Assembly (NCBI RefSeq): GCF_009936275.1
Contig: NZ_AP019797.1
Location: 487,501-551,500, forward strand
Direction: 5' to 3'
Source of the DNA: Rhodothermus marinus
GTDB taxonomy: Bacteria; Bacteroidota; Rhodothermia; Rhodothermales; Rhodothermaceae
Length of the DNA stretch: 64,000 nucleotides
Shown here: in pieces, positions 46,261 through 53,841 of the stretch
How the letters are laid out: every line of letters starts with the position of its first letter
Numbering within the stretch: the first letter of the stretch is position 1
The notes under the pieces: model-generated
Databases searched by the model: none
Told to the model about the DNA's origin: nothing
Seen by the model: only the letters and a program-made list of their open reading frames with translations
Made by a program: the position numbers and the translations under genes

Positions 46261-47838
46261 ATGCGTGGACTGTTTTCGAAAGGGCTTTTGCTGCTGATCG
46301 TGCTGGCCTGCACCGGCAGCGTTTTGCAGGCACAACCGACGCACCGGCTCGTCATTCACGCGGATCAGGGTCGGGTGCAGATCAGCCGGCACATTTACGG
46401 GCATTTTATCGAACACCTGGGCTACGGCATCTATGGTGGTTTCTGGCAGCGGGACGCGCAGGGACGCTGGCACCTGCGGCAGGACATTATCGACGCGCTC
46501 CGGCGCATTCGCATCCCGAACCTGCGCTGGCCCGGCGGCTGCTTTGCCGACCTGTACCACTGGAAAGACGGCATCGGTCCGCAGGAGCAGCGTCGGCCGA
46601 TCCTGAATGCCTTCTGGGGACAGGTGGTCGAGGACAACAGCTTCGGCACGCACGAATTCATGGCGCTGGTCGAAGCACTGGGCGCCGAGCCCTACATCGC
46701 CGGGAACGTGGGCAGCGGCACGCCCCGCGAAATGGCCGAGTGGGTCGAATACCTGACGGCCGAAGACGGTCCCATGGCCCGCCTGCGCAAGCAGAACGGT
46801 CGCGAACAGCCCTGGCGCGTGCCCTTCTGGGGCGTGGGCAACGAAAGCTGGGGCTGCGGCGGCAACATGGACCCCGAGTACTATGCGGACCTCTACCGCC
46901 GCTTTGCCACGTACCTGTTCAACTATAGCGGCAACCAGCTCTACAAAATTGCAGCCGGACCGGCCGATGCCGACACGACCTGGACCAGCGTGCTCATGCG
47001 CGATGTCTTCCGTCGCAATCCCTGGCTGATGCAGGGCATTTCCGTGCACTATTACACCTGGATCTCGAAAACGGGCCGCTGGAACGAAAAAGAACCGGCT
47101 ACCGGCTTTGACGAGTGGGGCTGGTTCAAAGGATTGCAGAAGGCGCTCTTTCTGGACGAAGTGCTGCGCCGGCATGAAACCGTCATGGACCGCTACGATC
47201 CCGAAAAGCGGGTGGGGTTGATCGTGGACGAATGGGGCATGTGGCATGCGCCCGAGCCCGGCTCGAACCCGGCCTTTCTGGTGCAGCAGAACACGCTGCG
47301 CGATGCGCTCGTGGCGGCCGTTTCGCTGAACATCTTCAACCACCACGCCGAACGCGTCAAGATGGCCAATCTGGCGCAGACGATCAACGTGCTGCAGGCG
47401 CTGATCCTCACGCGGGAAGGCGAGGAAACGATCGTGCTGACGCCCACCTATCACGTGTTCGACCTCTACAAAGAACATCAGGACGCGACGCTATTGCCTG
47501 TCGAGCTGGAGGCCGGGGAATACCGCTACGGCGACGAGGCCATTCCGGCGCTGCATGCTTCGGCTTCGCGCAATGCGGAAGGGGCCGTGCATCTGACGAT
47601 TGCCAATCTGGACCCCCATCAGGAGCGGGTGGTGCAGGCTCGGCTGGAGGGCATCCAGCCGGCCCGTGTGGAAGGGCGTGTGCTGACCGCCGAGGCAATG
47701 GATGCGCACAACACGTTCGAGGCGCCCGACCGGGTGCGACCGGTCGCCTTCACCGCCTACCGTGCCGTGGGCAATGGCGTCTATGAGCTACGCCTTCCCG
47801 CCAAATCGGTCGTGGCGCTCACTTTCTATCCGCGCTGA
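46261..47838 (+). CDS. GH51 alpha-L-arabinofuranosidase
   Basis: 525 residues from ATG 46261. A signal peptide (LLLLIVLACTGSVLQAQ) is present. GH51 marks are ISRHIYGHFIEHLGYGIYGG, IPNLRWPGGCFADLYHWKDGIGP, the acid/base Glu in GVGNESWGCGGNMDPEYYADLYRRF, and the nucleophile Glu in LIVDEWGMWH. A C-terminal beta domain closes the protein. It releases terminal alpha-L-arabinofuranosyl residues from arabinan or arabinoxylan. GH51 enzymes are often cytoplasmic, so the secretion signal is of note. Confidence 0.9.
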   Translation: MRGLFSKGLLLLIVLACTGSVLQAQPTHRLVIHADQGRVQISRHIYGHFIEHLGYGIYGGFWQRDAQGRWHLRQDIIDALRRIRIPNLRWPGGCFADLYHWKDGIGPQEQRRPILNAFWGQVVEDNSFGTHEFMALVEALGAEPYIAGNVGSGTPREMAEWVEYLTAEDGPMARLRKQNGREQPWRVPFWGVGNESWGCGGNMDPEYYADLYRRFATYLFNYSGNQLYKIAAGPADADTTWTSVLMRDVFRRNPWLMQGISVHYYTWISKTGRWNEKEPATGFDEWGWFKGLQKALFLDEVLRRHETVMDRYDPEKRVGLIVDEWGMWHAPEPGSNPAFLVQQNTLRDALVAAVSLNIFNHHAERVKMANLAQTINVLQALILTREGEETIVLTPTYHVFDLYKEHQDATLLPVELEAGEYRYGDEAIPALHASASRNAEGAVHLTIANLDPHQERVVQARLEGIQPARVEGRVLTAEAMDAHNTFEAPDRVRPVAFTAYRAVGNGVYELRLPAKSVVALTFYPR

Positions 47839-47839
47839 C

Positions 47840-49771
47840 ATGCGGCGCGCGTCGTTGTGGTTGACGCTGGCGCTGCTGGCGGCGGCCGCCTGTCGGCCGG
47901 CCACGGAGCGCTCGCTTTCCAGCCCGGACGGACAGCTCACCGTACAGGTGGGGCTGCAGGACGGACGGCTGTTGTACCAGGTGTGGCGCCAGGGACAGCC
48001 CGTACTGGAACCCTCACCGCTGGGGCTGGTCCGATCCGATGCCGACTTTACGGGCGGGCTCCGGCTGGAGGGCGTCAGTCCGGTGCGTCGGGTTGTCGAA
48101 ACCTACACGCTGGTGGCCGGCAAGCGCCGCGTCAATCGCCATGAAGCGAACGAGCGCACCTACCGGCTGCGCAATGCCGGGGGACGGCCGCTGGAGGTGG
48201 TGTTTCGCGTCGCGAACGACGGCGTGGCCTTCCGCTATCGCTTTCCGGAAAGCGACCCGACGCCCCGGGAAATCCTTGAAGAACGGACCACGTTCGACTT
48301 CCCCGACAGCGCGCGGGCCTGGCTGCAACCGCTGGCCGAGCCGAAAAGCGGCTGGCGCCAGACGAACCCTTCCTACGAAGAGTACTACCTGCAGGACATC
48401 CCGGTCGGTACGCCCTCGCCCATGGCCGGCTGGGTCTTTCCCGCGCTGTTCCGGGTGGGGTCGCACTGGGTGCTGATCACCGAGGCGGACGTCGACAGTA
48501 CGTTCTGCGGCGTACGGCTGCGCCCCGAGGCACCGGGCGGTGCCTATCGGATCGGTTATCCGGACGCCCGCGAGGCCATTCCCGGTCAGGGGCATCTACC
48601 GCGCAGCGCGCTTCCCTGGCAGACGCCCTGGCGCGTGCTCGCGGTGGGCGATCTGAAAACAATCGTCGAATCGACCCTGGGCACCGATCTGGCCGCCCCG
48701 GCCATTGCCGTCGATACCACGTTCATCCGGCCGGGCCGTGCCTCCTGGAGCTGGGCGCTGCTCAAAGACCCTTCCATTACCTATGAGGTGCAGCGCCGCT
48801 TCATCGACTATGCGGCCGAGATGGGCTGGGAGTACACGCTGATCGACGTCAACTGGGACTCGACGATCGGCTATGACCGCATGGCCGAACTGGCCCGCTA
48901 TGCCGCCGCGCGAGGCGTCGGGCTCTGGCTCTGGTACAACTCGTCGGGCAACTGGAACACGACCACCTATCGGCCGAAAAGCCGGCTGCTGACCCGTGCG
49001 GATCGGCAGCGTGAATTTGCGCGGCTGGCCGCCATGGGCATTCGGGGGATCAAGGTGGATTTCTTCGGAGGCGATGGCCGCTCGATGATCCGCTACTACC
49101 ATGAAATCCTGCAGGACGCGGCCGCGCACCGACTGCTGGTGAACTTTCACGGCTGCACGTTGCCGCGCGGCTGGGTCCGCACCTATCCCCACCTGATGAC
49201 GATGGAGGCGGTCCGGGGCTTCGAATTTGTCACCTTCACGCAGGAAGGAGCCGATCGAGAGGCCAACCATGCGGCCATGCTGCCGTTCACGCGCAACGTG
49301 TTCGATCCGATGGACTACACGCCCCTGAGCCTGGGTGAAATTCCAGGCGTAGTGCGGCGTACGACGAACGGGTTTCAGCTGGCGCTGACCGTGCTGTTTA
49401 CGTCCGGCGTCCAGCACTTTGCCGAAACGCCCGAGGGCATGCGCCGGGTGCCTGAGGCGGTGCGGGCGTTTCTGCGAGAGGTACCGGTCGTGTGGGAGGA
49501 GACGCGCTTTGTGGACGGCTGGCCCGGTCGGTTCGTGGTGCTGGCCCGCCGAGCCGGAGACGGGCGCTGGTATCTGGCCGGCATCAACGGCGAGGCGACG
49601 TCGCGGACGGTCACGCTGGATCTATCGTTTCTACAGCCCGGGCAGACCGGCCTGCTCCTGACCGACGGCGAAACCGCACGCGCTTTTCGGATCGAAACGC
49701 TGCGCTACCAGTCGCCGCTTACGGTCTCTATGCAGCCGAATGGCGGCTTTGTGCTCGCCTGGTCGCCCTGA
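47840..49771 (+). CDS. GH97 family glycoside hydrolase (retaining type)
   Basis: 643 residues from ATG 47840, one base after the GH51 stop. A lipoprotein-like signal (WLTLALLAAAACRPA) is followed by an N-terminal beta-sandwich (SSPDGQLTVQVGLQDGRLLYQV), the barrel (YTLIDVNWDSTIGYDRM, GVGLWLWYNSSGNWNTT, IKVDFFGGDGRSMI, NFHGCTLPRGWVRTYP, TMEAVRGFE) and a C-terminal beta domain. An Asp in KVDFFGGD at the nucleophile place suggests the retaining branch, with alpha-galactosidase or beta-L-arabinopyranosidase activity, rather than inverting alpha-glucosidase. In this arabinose context arabinopyranosidase is attractive but unproven. Confidence 0.82.
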   Translation: MRRASLWLTLALLAAAACRPATERSLSSPDGQLTVQVGLQDGRLLYQVWRQGQPVLEPSPLGLVRSDADFTGGLRLEGVSPVRRVVETYTLVAGKRRVNRHEANERTYRLRNAGGRPLEVVFRVANDGVAFRYRFPESDPTPREILEERTTFDFPDSARAWLQPLAEPKSGWRQTNPSYEEYYLQDIPVGTPSPMAGWVFPALFRVGSHWVLITEADVDSTFCGVRLRPEAPGGAYRIGYPDAREAIPGQGHLPRSALPWQTPWRVLAVGDLKTIVESTLGTDLAAPAIAVDTTFIRPGRASWSWALLKDPSITYEVQRRFIDYAAEMGWEYTLIDVNWDSTIGYDRMAELARYAAARGVGLWLWYNSSGNWNTTTYRPKSRLLTRADRQREFARLAAMGIRGIKVDFFGGDGRSMIRYYHEILQDAAAHRLLVNFHGCTLPRGWVRTYPHLMTMEAVRGFEFVTFTQEGADREANHAAMLPFTRNVFDPMDYTPLSLGEIPGVVRRTTNGFQLALTVLFTSGVQHFAETPEGMRRVPEAVRAFLREVPVVWEETRFVDGWPGRFVVLARRAGDGRWYLAGINGEATSRTVTLDLSFLQPGQTGLLLTDGETARAFRIETLRYQSPLTVSMQPNGGFVLAWSP

Positions 49772-49772
49772 C

Positions 49773-50855
49773 TCACTTCAGCGGGCGCGTCGAATTCCGC
49801 ACGACCAGTTGGGCCTGCAAGAAGATGCGCTCGACCGCATCCGAACCGCCCCGTCCATTGGCCCCCTCGATCTGGCGGATGAGCAGTTCGGCCGCTTTGG
49901 CGCCCATCTCCGTTTTGGGCACGCGCACGGTTGTCAGCGGGATGGGCAGGTATTCGGCGATGGCGATGTCGTCGTACCCGATGATGGAGACCTGATCGGG
50001 CACCTTGATGCCGAGCTGGTGCAGCGCCCGCATCAGCCCGATGGCCACCAGGTCGTTGTAGCAGGTGACGGCCGTCGGCGGGTTGTCGCGATGTTCCTGG
50101 AAGTAGGCCAGGCCCTTTTCGTAGCCGTCTTTCAGGCGGGCCCCGGCGTAGACGATCATGTCTTCGCGGAAGATCAGATTCGTTTCACTGAAGGCCCGCC
50201 GGAAGCCTTCAATGCGTTCTTCGGTGTGCAGCGAGTAGCGCGGCCCGGCAAAGTGGATGATGCGTTCGTGTCCGCCTTCGATCAGGTAGCGCGTGGCTTC
50301 TTTGGAGGCCGCCACGTTGTCCACGTCCACGATGTTGGCCTGCAGGCCGAGGACGTTTTCAATGAGCACAAAGGGAATGTTGCGGCGCTTGAGTTCGAAC
50401 AGGTGGGAAAGGTCCGCCTGTTCTTCGAGCAGCGGATTGATGATCAGGCCATCGACGTCCTTGTCGGCCAACAGGTCGACGATGCGGTGTTCGGAAGCAA
50501 AGTCGCTTTCCGAGCTGGTGATGAGCACGGTATAGCCATGCTGGTTGGCCACTGCGCGGGCGCCCAGGAAGATGTCGGCAAAGTAGGGATTATCGACTTC
50601 CTTGACGACCAGGCCGATCGTGCGGTGCAGCGTGGGCTGCAGGCGACGGCGGGCGGCGCCGCTGGGCCGGTAGTTCAGCTTTTCGATGGCTTCCAGCACA
50701 CGACGACGGGTGCTCTCCTTGACTGTACCCTTGTTGTTGAGCACGGCCGAGACGGTCGCGTTCGAGACGCCCGCGTAGCGGGCCACGTCCGAGATGGTGA
50801 CGCGCTTCTGCGTGGAGGCTTCCGAGGGCATAGGACGTTTCGTAGCTACGTGCAT
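49773..50855 (-). CDS. LacI-family transcriptional regulator 2
   Basis: 360 residues from ATG 50855, preceded by AAGGATTTAGG; ATG 50831 is an alternative. The helix-turn-helix VTISDVARYAGVSNATVSAVLNN differs little from regulator 1, and the effector domain shares FAGPRYSLHTEER, CYNDLVAIGLMRAL and GYDDIAIAEYLPIPLTTVRVP. It is convergent to GH97, with one base between the stops, and divergent from GH127. It is a good candidate for the repressor that binds the GAANCGNTTC sites. Confidence 0.88.
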   Translation of the reverse strand: MHVATKRPMPSEASTQKRVTISDVARYAGVSNATVSAVLNNKGTVKESTRRRVLEAIEKLNYRPSGAARRRLQPTLHRTIGLVVKEVDNPYFADIFLGARAVANQHGYTVLITSSESDFASEHRIVDLLADKDVDGLIINPLLEEQADLSHLFELKRRNIPFVLIENVLGLQANIVDVDNVAASKEATRYLIEGGHERIIHFAGPRYSLHTEERIEGFRRAFSETNLIFREDMIVYAGARLKDGYEKGLAYFQEHRDNPPTAVTCYNDLVAIGLMRALHQLGIKVPDQVSIIGYDDIAIAEYLPIPLTTVRVPKTEMGAKAAELLIRQIEGANGRGGSDAVERIFLQAQLVVRNSTRPLK

Positions 50856-50990
50856 CCTAAATCCTTGCTAAAACGGGCCAGCGCTGCAAAAAGATTCGAT
50901 CGGCGTTCAGCCAGCGCATGCGGCCTGTTCTGTGAAAATCGAAAGAACGTGAAAAATTTGATTTTTGCACAGCATTTCTTCGATTGAGAA

Positions 50991-51000
50991 AAAGCGATTT
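50991..51000. promoter_or_regulatory. Candidate LacI-type operator between regulator 2 and GH127
   Basis: AAAGCGATTT is a symmetric AAANCGNTTT variant of the GAANCGNTTC core, in the divergent intergenic region. Confidence 0.3.
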
Positions 51001-51032
51001 CTCTTTCTGGAAAGGGTATTTTTGTTTTTTTG

Positions 51033-51063
51033 TTGACAAATTATATGAAATGATTTTATATTA
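51033..51063 (+). promoter_or_regulatory. Predicted GH127 promoter
   Basis: TTGACA (51033-51038) is followed, 18 bases later, by TATATT (51057-51062). This is the best -35/-10 pair in the region. Confidence 0.5.
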
Positions 51064-51279
51064 TTGAAAATGTTTAGGAATTCATGAAAGTTGGAAATGC
51101 GTCATTGCTTTGCGCAGTCGATTATGGATCAGTGATAGAACTCTGTCGGAGAAAGCGGTTAAGGCAGAGGCTATCTTCCAGTAACGACCACCCGTCAGAT
51201 TGTGTGGTACGAGCCCTCAGGTCGAGAGGTGAACCGCTGGACGCCAACTGCTTCTTTTTCAGACCCTGACCTGTTTACT

Positions 51280-53205
51280 ATGCCCACACGCATCTGCTGG
51301 ATTTTGCTATCGGGACTGCTGCTGAGCCACACGCTGCAGGCGCAGCCGCTCACGGCCGAAACGGACGCCCGCTCCCGGGAACGCCTCCGGGCCTTCGCCT
51401 TCCCGCCGCGGGCCGTCCGGCTGCTCGACAGCCCTTTCCTTGAAGCCATGCAGCGGGACGTGGCCTATCTGTTCGAGCTGGACCCCGACCGACTCCTCAG
51501 CCGCTTTCGTCGCTTCGCCGGTCTGGAGCCGAAAGCGCCGGAGTACGGCGGCTGGGAATCGCAGGGCATCTCGGGCCATACGCTGGGGCACTACCTGTCG
51601 GCGCTGTCCATGTACTACGCGGCCACCGGCGACGAGAAGGCCCGTGCGCGCATCGACTACATCGTAAGCGAACTGGCCGAAGTGCAACGCGCACACGGCA
51701 ACGGCTACGTGGGAGCCATTCCCGAAGGCGATCGCCTCTGGGCCGAAATCGCCCGGGGCGAGATCTGGCAGGCCGAGCCTTTCTCGCTCAACGGCGCCTG
51801 GGTTCCCTGGTACACCATGCACAAAATCTTTCAGGGACTGATCGATGCCTACTGGTATGGCGGCAGCGAGCAGGCGCTGGAGGTGGTGACCCGACTGGCC
51901 GACTGGGCCTACGAAACCACAAAGAACCTGACGCCCGCCCAGTGGCAGCAGATGCTCCGCACCGAGCACGGCGGCATGAACGAAGCGCTGGCCAACCTCT
52001 ACAGCATCACAGGCAACCCGAAACACCGCGAGCTGAGCGAGAAATTCTACCATGCGGCCGTGCTCTCCCCACTGGCCCGCGGCATTCCGAACCTGACCGG
52101 CCTGCATGCGAACACGCAGATCCCCAAGGTCATCGGGGTGGTGCGGCAGTACGAACTGATCGGCAGCGACTCGCTGCGGGCCGTGGCCGAGTTCTTCTGG
52201 GAAGAAGTGGTGCAGCACCATACCTACGTCATCGGCGGTAACTCGCAGAACGAGCACTTCGGACCGCGCGACAGCCTCGCCAACCGCCTGGGTGAAGGTA
52301 CCGCCGAGACCTGCAACACCTACAACATGCTGCGCCTCACGCGCCATCTGTTTGCGCTGCACCCGGAAAAAGTCCGCTACGTGGACTTCTACGAGCGGGC
52401 GCTCTACAACCACATTCTGGCCTCGCAGGACCCCAAACGGGGTATGTTCACCTATTACATGTCGCTTCGTCCCGGACACTTCAAAACCTACGCGACCCCG
52501 GAGCATTCCTTCTGGTGTTGCGTCGGGATCGGCATGGAAAACCATGTCAAGTACAACGAATTCATCTACTTCTACAACGGCGATACGCTGTACGTGAACC
52601 TGTTCATTCCTTCGGAGCTGAACTGGGAGCGGCGGGCGCTCCGGTTGCGTCTGGAGACGGCCTTTCCGGAAAGCAACCGCGTGCGGCTGGACTTCGACCC
52701 GGAGGTGCCGCAGCGGCTGGTGGTGAAAGTGCGGCATCCATCCTGGGCGCAGGACGCCCTCGACGTCCGGATCAACGGCGAGGTGCAATCCGTGACGAGC
52801 CGGCCGGGAAGCTACCTGACGCTGGCACGCGTCTGGCAGCCGGGCGACGAAGTGGAAATCACGCTCCCGATGCGCCTTCGTGTCGAAACCATGCCGGACA
52901 ATCCCGATCGCTTTGCCATCCTCTACGGACCGATCGTGCTGGCCGGCGTTTTCGGAAGCCGCGGCATGCCCGAGGGCGGCGCCTACGCGAAGGATCAGTG
53001 GGAGTTTTTCGGCTGGCCGGCCCCGCCGGTCCCGAAGCTCTGCGGCGATCTGAACCGCGTGGAAGACTGGGTGAAACCCCTGGCCACCGGCGGCGAGTTG
53101 CGTTTCCACACCGTGGGCGTCGGTAAACCCGCCGACGTGCTGCTCAAGCCCTTTTACGAAGTGCACCACGAGCGCTACACGATCTACTGGGATCGTTGCC
53201 GCTGA
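51280..53205 (+). CDS. GH127 beta-L-arabinofuranosidase
   Basis: 641 residues from ATG 51280 ([22 protein letters not shown], a signal peptide); a longer frame from 51202 is unlikely. An (alpha/alpha)6 barrel with GH127/DUF1680 marks: [39 protein letters not shown], the zinc and catalytic residues in [14 protein letters not shown] and [21 protein letters not shown] (Glu, Cys and the Cys-Cys pair), then C-terminal beta domains. The family uses a zinc-bound Cys nucleophile to release beta-L-arabinofuranose. It fits the arabinose catabolic genes of this region. Confidence 0.9.
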   Translation: MPTRICWILLSGLLLSHTLQAQPLTAETDARSRERLRAFAFPPRAVRLLDSPFLEAMQRDVAYLFELDPDRLLSRFRRFAGLEPKAPEYGGWESQGISGHTLGHYLSALSMYYAATGDEKARARIDYIVSELAEVQRAHGNGYVGAIPEGDRLWAEIARGEIWQAEPFSLNGAWVPWYTMHKIFQGLIDAYWYGGSEQALEVVTRLADWAYETTKNLTPAQWQQMLRTEHGGMNEALANLYSITGNPKHRELSEKFYHAAVLSPLARGIPNLTGLHANTQIPKVIGVVRQYELIGSDSLRAVAEFFWEEVVQHHTYVIGGNSQNEHFGPRDSLANRLGEGTAETCNTYNMLRLTRHLFALHPEKVRYVDFYERALYNHILASQDPKRGMFTYYMSLRPGHFKTYATPEHSFWCCVGIGMENHVKYNEFIYFYNGDTLYVNLFIPSELNWERRALRLRLETAFPESNRVRLDFDPEVPQRLVVKVRHPSWAQDALDVRINGEVQSVTSRPGSYLTLARVWQPGDEVEITLPMRLRVETMPDNPDRFAILYGPIVLAGVFGSRGMPEGGAYAKDQWEFFGWPAPPVPKLCGDLNRVEDWVKPLATGGELRFHTVGVGKPADVLLKPFYEVHHERYTIYWDRCR

Positions 53206-53303
53206 GCAGCCGGCGATAGCCTGCTCCAGGCGGAACCGGCCGGAGCAAACCGGGGTGCCACCTTGCCGAGACAGGGCTTTTCGGCTTATTCCAGCTCAGG
53301 GAG

Positions 53304-53822
53304 ATGCGCTGGAAAGGAATGCCGCTCGAAGTGGCACCGCTGCTTTTCTTCGACGTGGAGACCAGCGGGCTGCGGCCTGATCGTGGCGCCGCGATCGTCG
53401 AACTGGCGCTGCTCGGCGCACGCGAGCCGCTCCTGCTCTGGAAAGGGACAAGCGCGCAGCGACTGCAGCGCGCACAGTTCAGGGAGCTGTTCGCGCATGT
53501 TCGGGAAGGGGTGGTCGTCGGACACAACCTGCGCTTCGACTTCTGGTTCGTCACGTACGAGGCCGGACGGCTGGGATTGTCCGTGCCACCCATCCGGTTC
53601 ATCGACACACTTGGACTGGCCCGGCGTTTGCTGCCCGAACAGGCTGATTACCGGCTCGTCGCCCTGCTGCACGCGCTGGGGATCGAACCGGACAACCCCC
53701 TGCATACGGCCGTAGCCGATGCACAGGCTACCCGTGCGCTTTTCTGGAAACTGGTGGAACGAGGCAAGCTGCGTACCCTGGCCGACGCCGGCATGAAGCA
53801 ATTGACCTGGACTCATCGCTGA
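53304..53822 (+). CDS. DEDDh 3'-5' exonuclease (DnaQ-like) upstream of cas3
   Basis: 172 residues. All DEDDh residues are present: D17 and E19 in FFDVETSG, D79 in VVGHNLRFDF, and H134 with D139 in LHTAVADAQATR. It has the size of a stand-alone exonuclease domain of the DNA polymerase III epsilon type. ATG 53304 follows GGGAG closely; ATG 53319 is an alternative. The gene lies 19 bases before cas3 on the same strand, so it is likely part of the cas transcript. DnaQ-like exonucleases are known to trim prespacers and are fused to Cas2 in some type I-E systems, so a role in adaptation is plausible. General DNA repair is the alternative. Confidence 0.8.
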   Translation: MRWKGMPLEVAPLLFFDVETSGLRPDRGAAIVELALLGAREPLLLWKGTSAQRLQRAQFRELFAHVREGVVVGHNLRFDFWFVTYEAGRLGLSVPPIRFIDTLGLARRLLPEQADYRLVALLHALGIEPDNPLHTAVADAQATRALFWKLVERGKLRTLADAGMKQLTWTHR

Positions 53823-53841
53823 ACCAATCCAGAAAAAAGCC

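Larger units (their letters stand above)
50856..51279. other. AT-rich regulatory region between lacI 2 and GH127
   Basis: About 420 bases with no convincing gene. It holds a LacI-like site (50991), a TTGACA promoter (51033) and long A and T runs. A 61-residue frame (51084-51269) has no homologous look and no ribosome binding site. The distance from the predicted start to ATG 51280 leaves ~210 bases of untranslated leader, in which I see no recognisable riboswitch. Confidence 0.5.

Noticed and set aside
51084-51269. 61-residue frame in the GH127 leader
   Set aside because: No ribosome binding site, no family look, and it lies in the untranslated leader; could be chance.
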